Positions 16,109-25,139 of a DNA stretch of 64,000 nt are shown here, in pieces. The notes under the pieces were generated by a model. The model did not search any database and was not told the DNA's origin. It was given only the letters and a program-made list of their open reading frames with translations. The translations under genes and the position numbers were made by a program. Source of the stretch: Jannaschia formosa (lineage in GTDB: Bacteria; Pseudomonadota; Alphaproteobacteria; Rhodobacterales; Rhodobacteraceae); NCBI RefSeq assembly GCF_003340555.1, contig NZ_QPLJ01000007.1, positions 62,001 through 126,000 of the forward strand, in the 5' to 3' direction. Each line of letters starts with the position of its first letter. Within the stretch, counting starts at the first letter, position 1.

Positions 16109-17778
16109 GCCGGCCGCTCGGCACCCTGGATCCGTCGGCCGAGACCGCCCCGCGCGCCGCCGGCGGGCGGGCGCCCGACGTCTTCTCGCGCGAGGGCTGG
16201 GTGCCGATGCGGTGCTTCCGCGACGAGGACGAGGTCGACTTCGCCGTGATCGGCACCGGCGCCGGGGGCGGCGTGCTCGCCGCCAGGCTGGCCGAGGCGG
16301 GTTTCTCGGTGGTCGCCCTCGACGCCGGGCCGTTCTGGCGCCCGCTCGCCGACTTTGCCTCCGACGAGCGCGAACAGGACAAGCTCTACTGGAGCGAGGA
16401 GCGCCTCAGCACGGGCGGGGACCCGCTGCAGTTCGGCTCGAACAATTCCGGCCGCGCCGTGGGCGGCTCGACGGTCCATTTCCAGATGGTGACGCTGCGC
16501 TTCCGGCCCGAATGGTTCCGCGCGCGCTCCGACCTCGGCTACGCGCGCGACTGGCCGGTCGATCCGGACGCGATGTGGCGCTACTACGCGGAGGTGGAGG
16601 CCGAGCTCGGGATCGCCGGTCCCGTCCGCTACCCTTGGGGGCCCCGCCGCGGCCGCTATCCCTACCGGCCGCATGAGGTGAACGCCGCCGGGCACGTGCT
16701 CGCCCGCGGCGCGGAGGCGGTCGGGATCGACTGGTCGCCCACGCCGCTCGCCACGGTCTCGGCGCCGCGCGGCAAGGCGCCGCCCTGCGTCTATCGCGGC
16801 TTCTGCAAGATCGGCTGCTCGACCAACGCCAAGCAGAGCGTGCTCAACACCTTCATTCCCCGGGCCCTGGCCGCGGGGGCGGAGGTTCGCGACCTGGCGA
16901 TGGTAGGCCGCATCGAGACCGACCGGACGGGCCGCGCCACCGGGCTGCACTACCACCGCGGCGGCCGCTGGCGCTTTCAGCGCGCGCGCGCCGTGGCCGT
17001 GGCGGGCTACTCGATCGAGACGCCGCGGCTTCTGCTCAACTCGGCCGGGCCGGCCCATCCGGACGGCATCGCCAATGCCGAGGGGCTGGTGGGGCGCCAT
17101 CTCATGCCGCATGTCAACGACGCGGTCTGGGGCGTGATGGACGAGGAGATCCGGTGGTACAAGGGACCGCCCTCGATGGCGGTTTCCGAGCACTGGAACT
17201 ACACCGACGACCACCCCTCCAAGGACTTCCCCGGCGGCTACGCCTTCATGAGCCAGGGGCCGATGCCGGCGGATTTCGCGACCTCGCTCGTCTCCAACAC
17301 CGGGATGTTCGGGCAGGCGCTGCGCAACCGCATGGCCCTCTACAACAACATGGCCGGGCTCAAGTCCGTCGGCGAGGTCCTGCCCGATCCCGACAACCGC
17401 GTCGAACTGGCCGAGGAGCGCGACGCGCTCGGCCTGCCGCTGGCGCGCGTGACCTTCTCCTACGGCGAGGAGGACCGGGCGCTGTCGCGCCACGCCCGCG
17501 CCTTCCAGCGCGAGGTGCTGGAGGCCGCTGGCGCACGGGATCTCTTCGAGACCACGGGCACCGCGCATCTGATGGGGGGCTGCGCGATGGGCGCCACGCC
17601 CTCCGAAGGGGTGGTGGACGGCGACGGGCGCGCCTGGTCCTGCCCCAACCTCTGGGTCTGCGACGGTTCGGCCATGCCGACGGGCGGCGGGGTGAACCCC
17701 GCGCTGACGATCATGGCCAACGCGGCGCGCATCGCCGACACGATCATCGCCGAGCGCGCGCCAGACCGCAGAGGGTGA
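16105..17778 (+). CDS. GMC-family FAD oxidoreductase (gluconate dehydrogenase large-subunit type)
   Basis: A 557-residue flavoprotein. The FAD-binding VIGTGAGGG (Gly50-Gly55) follows an N-terminal extension of about 40 residues; NSGRAVGGSTVHF is the second GMC signature. At the C-terminus HLMGGCAMG carries the likely catalytic His and GGGVNPALTIMANA the FAD/active-site Asn. Three Cys in FCKIGCSTNAKQS resemble the cysteine-containing loop of membrane-bound dehydrogenase subunits. It oxidises an alcohol or sugar substrate; gluconate is only the family precedent. No cytochrome c subunit follows in the operon, but c-type cytochromes are encoded in the divergent caa3 operon. GTG start by overlap with subunit 3. 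Confidence 0.9.
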   Translation: MSRPLGTLDPSAETAPRAAGGRAPDVFSREGWVPMRCFRDEDEVDFAVIGTGAGGGVLAARLAEAGFSVVALDAGPFWRPLADFASDEREQDKLYWSEERLSTGGDPLQFGSNNSGRAVGGSTVHFQMVTLRFRPEWFRARSDLGYARDWPVDPDAMWRYYAEVEAELGIAGPVRYPWGPRRGRYPYRPHEVNAAGHVLARGAEAVGIDWSPTPLATVSAPRGKAPPCVYRGFCKIGCSTNAKQSVLNTFIPRALAAGAEVRDLAMVGRIETDRTGRATGLHYHRGGRWRFQRARAVAVAGYSIETPRLLLNSAGPAHPDGIANAEGLVGRHLMPHVNDAVWGVMDEEIRWYKGPPSMAVSEHWNYTDDHPSKDFPGGYAFMSQGPMPADFATSLVSNTGMFGQALRNRMALYNNMAGLKSVGEVLPDPDNRVELAEERDALGLPLARVTFSYGEEDRALSRHARAFQREVLEAAGARDLFETTGTAHLMGGCAMGATPSEGVVDGDGRAWSCPNLWVCDGSAMPTGGGVNPALTIMANAARIADTIIAERAPDRRG

Positions 17779-18045
17779 GGGGCCCCGGTGCGATGATCGC
17801 CCGTCTCCCGGGTCGCCATTCCCCGCGGTCAAGCGCACCGAGGAGGGCAGGGGGCGCCTCCGCTTCCGCCGGCGCGGCCCGGCGATCGGGGCGAGGGCGG
17901 TCGCGTCACGTCTCGAAAGACCGAGGAACAAGGCCGGCCCGGGCAACCGCGTCGTCGTGATCCGACCCGCCCCTCAGGATTGGCCTGCCGTAATCGGGCC
18001 AGAGCGTCCCGCCCCTGACGAGTTGCGCCTCGCCTGCTGCTGGTC
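17779..18045. other. Convergent gap, no gene seen
   Basis: A 267-base stretch between the convergent GMC and PotC-like genes. The open frames are GC-rich shadows with no ribosome site or recognisable protein. No hairpin with a T-run was found, so no terminator is called. Confidence 0.4.
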
Positions 18046-18897
18046 CTACGCGCCCGTTCCCCGCAGCCGCTCGGACCGGCGGCGGAGCACCTCCAGCGTC
18101 AGAAGCAGGGCGATCGACAGGACGACCAGCAGCGTCGCCACGGCCAGGATCGTCGGGTTGATCTGCTCCCGCAGGCCCGAGAACATCTGGCGCGGGATCG
18201 TGCGCTGCTCGGGTCCCGCGAGGAACAGGACCAGCACGACCTCGTCGAAGGAGGTGACGAAGGCGAAGAGCCCGCCCGAGATGACGCCCGGCCGGATGAG
18301 CGGGATCACGACATCCCAGAACACCTTGACCGGCGACGCCCCGAGGCTCAGCCCCGCGTTGAAAAGCGACCGGTCGAACCCGGCCAGCGTCGCCGTCACG
18401 GTGATGATGACGAAGGGCACGCCGAGCGCCGCGTGGGCGATGATGAGGCCGAGATAGGTCCCGACCAGCCCGAAGCTCGTGTAGAAGAAGAACATGCCCG
18501 CCGCGATGATGATGAGCGGCACGATCATCGGCGACAGCAGCAGCGCGGTGATCAGCCGCTTGAACGGCATCCAGGGCGAGGCGAGCCCCACCGCCGCCAC
18601 CGTCCCGAGTAGCGTGGCGAGCAGCGCGGCCGCGATGCCGATGAGGAAGCTGTTGCGGATCGCCAGCGTCCAGCGCTGGTCCGTCGCGACCTCCTGGTAC
18701 CAGCGCAGCGAGTAGGCCTCGGGCTCGAGCGCGAGCATTCCCGGCGTGAAGGTGAAGAACGGCTCGGCGTTGAACGAGAGTGGGACGATGACAAGGATCG
18801 GCAGGATCAGGAAGGCCAGCACGAGCCAGGCGACGAGGCGAAGCCCGTAATGCCCCGCGATGTGCCAGATGGTGAAGTATTCGGGGAATCGCCGCAT
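18046..18897 (-). CDS. ABC transporter permease, PotC-like
   Basis: A 283-residue inner-membrane permease with six helices and the EAA-loop region (SLGASPVKVFWDVVIPLIRPG, in pieces). It belongs to the PotC (spermidine/putrescine-type) permease class by its N-terminal layout and the motif FVTSFDEVVLVLFLAG. Last gene of a four-gene importer operon, five bases after the PotB-like gene. The substrate is probably a polyamine-like or other small cationic or amide compound, but this cannot be fixed from the permease. Confidence 0.9.
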   Translation of the reverse strand: MRRFPEYFTIWHIAGHYGLRLVAWLVLAFLILPILVIVPLSFNAEPFFTFTPGMLALEPEAYSLRWYQEVATDQRWTLAIRNSFLIGIAAALLATLLGTVAAVGLASPWMPFKRLITALLLSPMIVPLIIIAAGMFFFYTSFGLVGTYLGLIIAHAALGVPFVIITVTATLAGFDRSLFNAGLSLGASPVKVFWDVVIPLIRPGVISGGLFAFVTSFDEVVLVLFLAGPEQRTIPRQMFSGLREQINPTILAVATLLVVLSIALLLTLEVLRRRSERLRGTGA

Positions 18898-18902
18898 CGT
18901 CC

Positions 18903-20165
18903 TTATCCGAACTTGATGTTCCCGGCCCCGACGAAACGGTCGTAGAGCCAGTAGAGCGCGACGATCAGGAACAGCAGCAGCGAGCCGAGCGCGGCCGCCA
19001 GTTCCCAGTTGTTCGACTGCTGCATGTGGAAGGCGATGATGTTCGAGATCATCTGCCCGTCGGTCCCTCCCACGAGCGCGGGCGTGATGTAGTAGCCGAC
19101 CGAGATGATGAACACGAGCAGCGCCCCGGCCGAGAGGCCGGGCAGGCTCATGGGAAGGTAGATGCGCAGGAAGGCCGGGATCGGGCGGCTGCCCAGCGAC
19201 ATCGCGGCGCGCATGTAGCTCGGGTCGATCCCGCGCATGACCGAGTAGAGCGGCAGCACCATGAAGGGCAGCAGGATATGCGTCATGGCGATGATCGTCG
19301 CGAACTGCGTGTAGAGCAGCTCCAGCGGGTCGCGCGTCAGGCCGAGCGTGATCAGCGTCGAGTTGACCACCCCGTTCGTCTGCAGGAGCGCGATCCAGGA
19401 GGTCGTGCGCACCAGCAGCGAGGTCCAGAAGGGCAGCAGGACAAAGACCATCAGGAAGTTGGCATGCGCCGTCGAGCTGTGCGCCATGTGGAAGGCCAGC
19501 GGGTAGCCCAGCACCAGCGTCAGCACCGTGATGATCAGCGCCATCCAGAGCGTCTTGCCGTAGAGCTTGAGGTAGATCTGCGTGTCCCGCGGCTGGATCG
19601 TGCCGTCGCGGGTCATCTCCAGGTCCAGCGCCGTCAGGTAGTAGCTGGCGGTGTAGACCTGCCCGGACTTCCGGAGCGCGCGCCAGATGCCCGGCTCGCC
19701 CCAGGCATCGTCCGCCTCGAGCAGAAGGTTTGCGCCGCCCTCGGCCAGCGCGGCGTCGTCGGCGCGGCGCAGCGACCGCGCTGTGGACTTCACCACGCTC
19801 GACGTGCCCGGCAGGTAGCGGTTGACCTCCTCGGCGAGCTGGCCCGAGGTGCGCTCCTCCGCGAGGCGCTTCAGGTCCACCGCGAAGCGCGTGAGCACCG
19901 CGTCGGGGGGGCGCGCCTCGCCGTCCCAGTCCTCCAGCGCCTCCAGCGTGGCGGGCACGAGATCGGCCACGGTCGGGTTGTAGGCGCTGCGGAACAGCAT
20001 CGAGGCGATTGGCGCCACGAAGGCGAAGAGGATGAACGCCAGGAGCGGCGTCACGAACAAGAAAGCACGCAGTCGCTGTGCGCGCACCTCGCGCGCGGCG
20101 TTCCGGGCATCCTCGGGGGCGAGGCGTCGCGCCGCGCGGGGCGGCGCCGCCGTGATCTCGGCCAT
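18903..20165 (-). CDS. ABC transporter permease, PotB-like, with long periplasmic insertion
   Basis: A 420-residue permease, well above the usual 280-310 of PotB. After the first helix (about residues 33-58) a polar segment of about 140 residues (65-205), rich in Ala, Asp, Glu and Arg, precedes the usual five remaining helices. The core shows LLPFWTSLLVRTTSWIALLQ and the EAA loop AAMSLGSRPIPAFLRIYLP. The insertion faces the periplasm if topology is normal, and could contact the binding protein. It partners the PotC-like permease, the ATPase and the binding protein of the same operon. Confidence 0.88.
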   Translation of the reverse strand: MAEITAAPPRAARRLAPEDARNAAREVRAQRLRAFLFVTPLLAFILFAFVAPIASMLFRSAYNPTVADLVPATLEALEDWDGEARPPDAVLTRFAVDLKRLAEERTSGQLAEEVNRYLPGTSSVVKSTARSLRRADDAALAEGGANLLLEADDAWGEPGIWRALRKSGQVYTASYYLTALDLEMTRDGTIQPRDTQIYLKLYGKTLWMALIITVLTLVLGYPLAFHMAHSSTAHANFLMVFVLLPFWTSLLVRTTSWIALLQTNGVVNSTLITLGLTRDPLELLYTQFATIIAMTHILLPFMVLPLYSVMRGIDPSYMRAAMSLGSRPIPAFLRIYLPMSLPGLSAGALLVFIISVGYYITPALVGGTDGQMISNIIAFHMQQSNNWELAAALGSLLLFLIVALYWLYDRFVGAGNIKFG

Positions 20166-20231
20166 GCGCGTCTCCTGGGGGTCGGGGTCCCGCGCGCGAG
20201 GGCCGCGCGCGGGACGTGGAGCGTCAGCGGC

Positions 20232-21281
20232 TTACTGCAGCAGCCACTCGTTGAACTTCTCGCCCAGCGACTCGCCGTAATCGGCCCAGAAGATGCCGTC
20301 GGCCTTGATCCCTTCCTCGAGATGCGCGGTGGGCAGGTTCGCCTTCACCTCCTCGGGCAGGAGCGCCTGCGCCGACCGGCGCGTCGGGCCATAGGCCACG
20401 TCCTGCATCCCCGAGAGCGGGACGGTCCGCGTGGCGAACTTGATGAAGTCCAGCGCGGCCTCCTCCTGGTCGGTGCCGTTCATCACGGACCAGACGTCGA
20501 GGTCGTAGACATGGCCGTCCCAGACCATGGTGAAGGGCGCGTCCTCGTCCTCGATCGCGGCGTAGATGCGGCCGTTGGCCGACTGCACCATCTGCGCGCC
20601 GCCGTCGTTGAGCAGCACGGGCGCCTGGGACCAGCTGTCGAACCAGACGATGTCGTCCTTGATCGTGTCGAGCTTGGCGAAGGCGCGCTGCTGCCCCTCT
20701 TCGGTGGCCAGCAGCTCGTAGACCTCCTCGGGCGCGACGCCGTCGGCGAGCAGCGCCCACTCCATGTTGACCTGAGGCCGCTTGCGCAGGCCGCGCTTGC
20801 CCGGGAAGGCCTCGGTGTCGAAGAAGTCCGCGATCGTCTGCGGCCCGCCGTCGGCGAAGGCGTCCTCCCTGTGGGCGAAGATGACCGACCAGACGATGTT
20901 GCCCACGCCGCATTCGTGCAGCGCCTCGGGGATGAAGTCCTCCTCGGCGGGGGTGCCGTCGTCGCCCGGCGGCAGGATCGAATGGTCGATGACCGCGACG
21001 TATCCCTCGGAGCAGGCCCGCTCGAGGTCGATCACCTCGATATCGACCACGTCCCACTGGATGTTGCCCGACTCGCTCTGGGCCTTCATCTCGGCGACGC
21101 CGCCGCCGTAGTCCTCGAACAGGATGTTGGCGCCCGTCTCGGCGACGTAGGGGTCGATCATGTGTTCTTTCTGGGCGGCGCCGTAGGCCCCGCCGAACGA
21201 GGTGACCGTCAGGTCCTGCGCCGCCGCGCCCTGCGCGCCAAGGGCGAGCGCGCTCGCCAGTAACAAGCTGCGGTGTTTCAT
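20232..21281 (-). CDS. PotD-like periplasmic substrate-binding protein
   Basis: A 349-residue exported protein. Signal peptide MKHRSLLLASALALGAQGAAA, then the mature start QDLTVTSFGGAYGAAQ, typical of the spermidine/putrescine-binding-protein group (COG0687-like). The core has WDVVDIEVIDLERAC and MVWDGHVYDLDVW. The acidic residues needed for polyamine binding cannot be verified without a structure-based alignment. It lies 43 bases after the ATPase gene and 66 bases before the first permease, so it belongs to the same operon. An inner ribosome site (GGAGGA) precedes its ATG. Confidence 0.9.
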   Translation of the reverse strand: MKHRSLLLASALALGAQGAAAQDLTVTSFGGAYGAAQKEHMIDPYVAETGANILFEDYGGGVAEMKAQSESGNIQWDVVDIEVIDLERACSEGYVAVIDHSILPPGDDGTPAEEDFIPEALHECGVGNIVWSVIFAHREDAFADGGPQTIADFFDTEAFPGKRGLRKRPQVNMEWALLADGVAPEEVYELLATEEGQQRAFAKLDTIKDDIVWFDSWSQAPVLLNDGGAQMVQSANGRIYAAIEDEDAPFTMVWDGHVYDLDVWSVMNGTDQEEAALDFIKFATRTVPLSGMQDVAYGPTRRSAQALLPEEVKANLPTAHLEEGIKADGIFWADYGESLGEKFNEWLLQ

Positions 21282-21324
21282 CTTCGTCCTCCTTGTTGGT
21301 CCCGGGATGAAGTCAGGGCCCGGG

Positions 21325-22446
21325 TTACCCTGCGACGTCCGGCATCTTCCCGCCATGGGGAAAGGCGATGCAGTCGGACGTGAGCCAGTGAAGGCGCGCC
21401 GTGTCCCCTTCCGCGAACTCGGGCGCGGAGAGGTCGTTGAGCACCTTGACGACGATCTCCGACCCGTCGGGCAGCCGGAAATAGTAGCGGATGAAGTCGC
21501 CGACATAGATCCGGGCGACGAACCTGACCTCGATCTCGTGGTCATGCGCATGTTCGGAGGGGTGAATGAACAGCTTTTCTGGCCTGATCGAGACGATGCA
21601 GCGCCCGCCCGCCTCCAGCCCCGCCGCCGCCTCGGCCGTGACCGTCCCCTCGCCCCGGATCGAGACGACCGCATGGCCGCCCTCGATCCGCTCGACACGA
21701 CCGTCGATGAAGTTGTTCTCGCCGATGAACTCCGCGACGAAGGCGTTGGCGGGCTTCTCGTAGAGCTGCGCCGGCGGCGCGCATTGCTGAACGACGCCGT
21801 CGTTGAAGACCGCGATCCGGTTCGACATCGACAGCGCCTCCGCCTGGTCGTGGGTGACGTACATCACCGTGAAGCCGAGTTGCTCGTGCAGGCGCGTGAT
21901 CTCGTACTGCATCTGCTCGCGCAGCTTCTTGTCGAGCGCGCCCAGCGGCTCGTCCATGAGGATGAGCGTCGGCTCGAAGATCATCGCGCGCGCCAGCGCC
22001 ACGCGCTGCCGCTGCCCGCCCGACAGCTGCCCCGGATAGCGGTTGCCGAAATCGTCGAGCTCGACGAGGCGCAGGTACTCGGCGATGCGCGCCTTGCGGT
22101 CGGCCGCCCCCATGCCTCGCACGCCGAGCGGGTATCCGAGGTTCTCGGCCACGGTCATGTGCGGGAACAGCGCGTAGTTCTGGAACACCATCCCGATGTT
22201 GCGCTTGTAGGGCGCCGTTTTGTTGATCGACCGCCCCTGGATCGAGATCGTGCCGGAGGTCACGCTCTCGAAGCCGGCCAGCATCATCAGCACCGTCGTC
22301 TTGCCCGACCCCGAGGGCCCGAGCAGGGTGATGAACTCGCCCTGCTCGACCGAGATGTCGAACCCCTTCACGACGAGCGACCGCTGGTCGTAGCTCTTCT
22401 TGACGTCGTTGAATTCCAGGAAGGTGCCGTCGTAGGTCTTCGCCAT
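21325..22446 (-). CDS. ABC transporter ATPase, PotA-like
   Basis: A 373-residue nucleotide-binding subunit. Walker A GPSGSGKTT (43-51), Q-loop FQNYALFP, signature LSGGQRQRVALARAM, Walker B LILMDEPLGALD and the switch His in VTHDQAEAL are all intact. A C-terminal TOBE-type domain of about 130 residues is present. First gene of the ATPase-binding protein-permease-permease operon. ATG at 22446 starts a typical N-terminus; longer frames upstream lack homology-like sequence. The neighbouring divergent operon has a binding protein and two permeases but no ATPase. Confidence 0.93.
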   Translation of the reverse strand: MAKTYDGTFLEFNDVKKSYDQRSLVVKGFDISVEQGEFITLLGPSGSGKTTVLMMLAGFESVTSGTISIQGRSINKTAPYKRNIGMVFQNYALFPHMTVAENLGYPLGVRGMGAADRKARIAEYLRLVELDDFGNRYPGQLSGGQRQRVALARAMIFEPTLILMDEPLGALDKKLREQMQYEITRLHEQLGFTVMYVTHDQAEALSMSNRIAVFNDGVVQQCAPPAQLYEKPANAFVAEFIGENNFIDGRVERIEGGHAVVSIRGEGTVTAEAAAGLEAGGRCIVSIRPEKLFIHPSEHAHDHEIEVRFVARIYVGDFIRYYFRLPDGSEIVVKVLNDLSAPEFAEGDTARLHWLTSDCIAFPHGGKMPDVAG

Positions 22447-22780
22447 GCCCTCTCGCGTCCCCAGCGGCGGCGTCCGGCCATCGCCGACGGCCGTCGTCCC
22501 TCGAATGCCCTCGTTCGGGGCCGATCCTAGGCGCCGAAGCCCTTGATCCGCAATCGGGGAGTGCGCGATTGCCTCGAATTCCGGCGCGGCGGGCGCGTAT
22601 CCTGCGGCATCAGCACGATGATCCGTCCGGGAGCCCGGGGCTCCACCTTGCCCGTGTTTCCGTTCGCTCCCGATATCCGCCTCGGGGCGTCGGATGGCCG
22701 CGGCCCCCAGAGTTGCGTTGCCGGACGGCGCCGGCTTGCTAGCTACTGCGGGATCGGGCGCCTCGCCCCCTCGGAGACCC
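22447..22780. promoter_or_regulatory. Divergent intergenic region between two transport operons
   Basis: This 334-base stretch lies between the divergent ATPase and EEP-protein genes and should carry both promoters. It is slightly less GC-rich in the middle (around 22545-22640). An alternative start for the rightward gene at 22694 exists, but the ATG at 22781 with GGAG eight bases before it is preferred. No hairpin, repeat or clear promoter hexamers were identified. Confidence 0.4.
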
Positions 22781-23527
22781 ATGCAGGACCGACCCGCCCT
22801 TGCTTGCGCGACATGGAACGTGCATCGCGCCGTCGACATGGCCGGCCGGCGGGTGCCGGACCGCTGCCTCGACGCCATTGCCGAGGTCGTCATGCCCCAA
22901 GGCCCGCGCGTGCTGGCCCTGCAGGAGGCCGACTCTGACGACCCGCCGCATGAAGCCCTGCTCGACCCCGCGCGCCTGTCCGCGATCACCGGCCTGCGCA
23001 GCGTCCATGACGGCGACGACATGCGCTGGACCCGGGAGGGCGGCGGCTTCCTCGGCAACGTCCTGATGCTCGACCCGGCCATCGAGCTCCGGACCCGGCG
23101 CATCGTCGACCTGCCCGGCGCGGTGCCCCGCGCCGCCGTGCTGGCCGAGACCGTCACCGACGGGGCGCCGCTGCGCATCGTCTCCTGCCATTTGTCGCTG
23201 CTGCAGGCCCTGCGCGCGGTGCAGCTTCGGACCCTCGGGCAGGTGATCGCGCGGGCACCCGCGATGCAGACGATCCTGCTGGGCGACCTCAACGAATGGC
23301 GGCCCTGGGGCGGGCTGGCGCTGTCGCGGCGGATGACGGGGCTCGCGCTCTCGGGGCCGGCGCGGCGGACCTTCCCCTCGCGGCGGCCGCTTCTGCCGCT
23401 GGACCGGATCCTGACGGATCGCGGCGGGCGCGTGGAGGGGCTGCGCGTGCTCTCGGTCGCCGGCTGGCGCGACGTCTCGGACCATCTACCGCTCATCGGG
23501 CGGGTCACGCGCGGGGCGGCATCGTGA
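22781..23527 (+). CDS. Endonuclease/exonuclease/phosphatase (EEP) family protein
   Basis: A 248-residue metal-dependent phosphodiesterase-fold protein. Motifs in order: ATWNVHRAVD, the metal-binding Glu in ALQEADSD, SCHLS, GDLNEWRPWG and the C-terminal SDHLPLIG. EEP members cleave phosphodiester or phosphomonoester bonds in nucleic acids, inositol phosphates or phospholipids. There is no signal peptide, so it is likely cytoplasmic. It is the first gene of an operon with a CDP-alcohol phosphotransferase, a flippase-like protein and a membrane phosphatase-superfamily enzyme, so a lipid head-group substrate is more likely than DNA. Its stop overlaps the next GTG. Confidence 0.85.
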   Translation: MQDRPALACATWNVHRAVDMAGRRVPDRCLDAIAEVVMPQGPRVLALQEADSDDPPHEALLDPARLSAITGLRSVHDGDDMRWTREGGGFLGNVLMLDPAIELRTRRIVDLPGAVPRAAVLAETVTDGAPLRIVSCHLSLLQALRAVQLRTLGQVIARAPAMQTILLGDLNEWRPWGGLALSRRMTGLALSGPARRTFPSRRPLLPLDRILTDRGGRVEGLRVLSVAGWRDVSDHLPLIGRVTRGAAS

Positions 23528-24231
23528 CGCTGCGTGCGGACATGCCGGTCCTGCCGCAGCAGCGGCTCGCCCTTGCCGGTCTGGCGATGGGGCCGCTGCT
23601 GGCCCTGCTGGTGCCCGAGCCGACGGTGCGCAGCCTGCTGCCCGCCCTGCTGGGCTATGCGCTGGGCCTCTGGCTTGCCGTGCGCGCGATGGCGGGTGCC
23701 TATCCCCATGGCCGGATCGGGTGGTGCAACCTGGTGACGACGCTGCGGCTGGCGCTGGTCGGCGCCATCGCGGCGGCGGGGATCGGCGCGGCGCCTGGTG
23801 CGCCCGGCTGGACGATCTTCGCGCTGGCTGCGGTCGCGCTCCTGCTCGACGGGGTCGACGGATTCGCGGCGCGGCGGCAGGGGCTGAGCTCTGCCTTCGG
23901 GGCGCGCTACGACATGGAGGTCGACGCCGCGCTGGCTGCGACGCTCGCCGTGATCCTGCTGGCGACGGGCCGCGCGGGGGCCGAGCTGCTGGTGCTGGGC
24001 TTCGCCCGCTACGCCTTCGTGGCGGCAGCCGCCTGGTGCCCCTGGCTCGCCGCGCCCCTGCCCGAGAGCGTCGCGCGCAAGACCGTCTGCGTCCTCCAGA
24101 TCGGCGTGCTGGCCGCGCTGACCGCCCCGGCCTTTCCCGAGGCGCTGGCGCGTCCGCTGGCCCTGACTGCGGCGGCGCTTCTGCTCTGGTCCTTCGGCCG
24201 CGACATTCGGTGGCTGGCGGCGCGGCGATGA
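23524..24231 (+). CDS. CDP-alcohol phosphatidyltransferase family protein
   Basis: A 235-residue integral membrane enzyme. It matches the CDP-alcohol phosphotransferase pattern exactly: Asp109, Asp112-Gly113, Ala116-Arg117, Gly126, Asp130 and Asp134, in the spacing D-x2-DG-x2-AR-x8-G-x3-D-x3-D. About six helices. The family joins a CDP-linked alcohol, such as CDP-diacylglycerol, to an acceptor alcohol such as glycerol phosphate, serine or inositol; the acceptor is not predictable here. GTG start fixed by GTGA overlap with the EEP gene. Its stop overlaps the flippase-like gene. Confidence 0.88.
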   Translation: MTLRADMPVLPQQRLALAGLAMGPLLALLVPEPTVRSLLPALLGYALGLWLAVRAMAGAYPHGRIGWCNLVTTLRLALVGAIAAAGIGAAPGAPGWTIFALAAVALLLDGVDGFAARRQGLSSAFGARYDMEVDAALAATLAVILLATGRAGAELLVLGFARYAFVAAAAWCPWLAAPLPESVARKTVCVLQIGVLAALTAPAFPEALARPLALTAAALLLWSFGRDIRWLAARR

Positions 24232-25139
24232 GGGCGGCGCTCCGCCTCCTGCTGCCGGTCCTGCTGATCGGCCTGTGCCTCTGGGCCTTCGAGGCGGCCG
24301 AGATCGGCACCCGTCTCGCCGCCGCCGACCCGGTCTGGATTGCCGCGGCGGTCCTCCTGCTGCTGGGCCAGACCGTGCTGATGGCGCTGCGCTGGCGGCT
24401 CGTCGCGCGCTGCCTCGGGATCGGGATGCCGCTGGGCTGGGCCTTACGCGAATACCTGGCGAGCCAGGCGCTGAACGCGACGCTTCCCGGCGGCGTGCTG
24501 GGCGACGCGGCGCGGGCCGTCCGCACGCGCGCCGGCCCGGCGGGCCTGAAGGGCGCCGCGCAGGCCGTCGTGGTCGAGCGGGCGGCGGGGCAGGTCGGGC
24601 TGGCCGCGGTGCTGGCGATCGGGCTGGCGGTGGCCACCGCGAGCGGGGCGCTGCCCGGGATGTGGCTCGCCGCGCTCGCCGCGGGGCTCGTCACCCTCGC
24701 AGTCGCCGCGGTCCTGGCCGCCTCCAGCACGCGCCTCGCCGCCCTGGGTCGGCGCTGCCTGCCGACGCGGAGGGTGGCGGCGGTGCAGGCGGGGCTGTCG
24801 CTCGGCGCGGCGGTTCTGAACGTGGCGGCCTTCGCCGCTTGCGCGAAGGCGACGGGGACGGACCTGCCCGCCGGGTCGGTGCTGGTGCTCGTGCCTCTGA
24901 TCCTGACCGCCATGCTGATCCCGCTGACCGTCGGCGGCTGGGGCTGGCGCGAGGGCGCCGCCGCCGCCCTCTTCCCGCTGGCCGGCGCCGCGCCGGAGGC
25001 GGGCGTCGCCGCCGGGATCGCCTTCGGCGCGACGATCCTGCTGGCGACGCTGCCCTTTGCCGCAGTGGCGCTTTCGGGTCGACCCTCCCGGGGCGTCCGG
25101 TCTATCGATGACGCGGGCAAGGCGAAGGTGGCCAGATGA
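24228..25139 (+). CDS. Lysylphosphatidylglycerol synthase-type transmembrane (flippase-like) protein
   Basis: A 303-residue polytopic protein with about eight helices, resembling the membrane domain of MprF (UPF0104 family). Typical parts are ALRWRLVARCLGI, LNATLPGGVLGDAARAVR and VVVERAAGQVGLAAVLAIG, and late in the protein IPLTVGGWGWREGAAAALF. The MprF membrane domain flips aminoacylated phosphatidylglycerol; here no synthase domain is fused. In this operon it may flip the lipid made by the CDP-alcohol transferase. Joined to both neighbours by ATGA overlaps. Confidence 0.82.
   Translation: MRAALRLLLPVLLIGLCLWAFEAAEIGTRLAAADPVWIAAAVLLLLGQTVLMALRWRLVARCLGIGMPLGWALREYLASQALNATLPGGVLGDAARAVRTRAGPAGLKGAAQAVVVERAAGQVGLAAVLAIGLAVATASGALPGMWLAALAAGLVTLAVAAVLAASSTRLAALGRRCLPTRRVAAVQAGLSLGAAVLNVAAFAACAKATGTDLPAGSVLVLVPLILTAMLIPLTVGGWGWREGAAAALFPLAGAAPEAGVAAGIAFGATILLATLPFAAVALSGRPSRGVRSIDDAGKAKVAR

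Noticed and set aside
19026-21263. A 745-codon plus-strand open frame over the PotB/PotD-like genes
   Set aside because: Shadow of real ABC transporter genes with intact motifs on the other strand.
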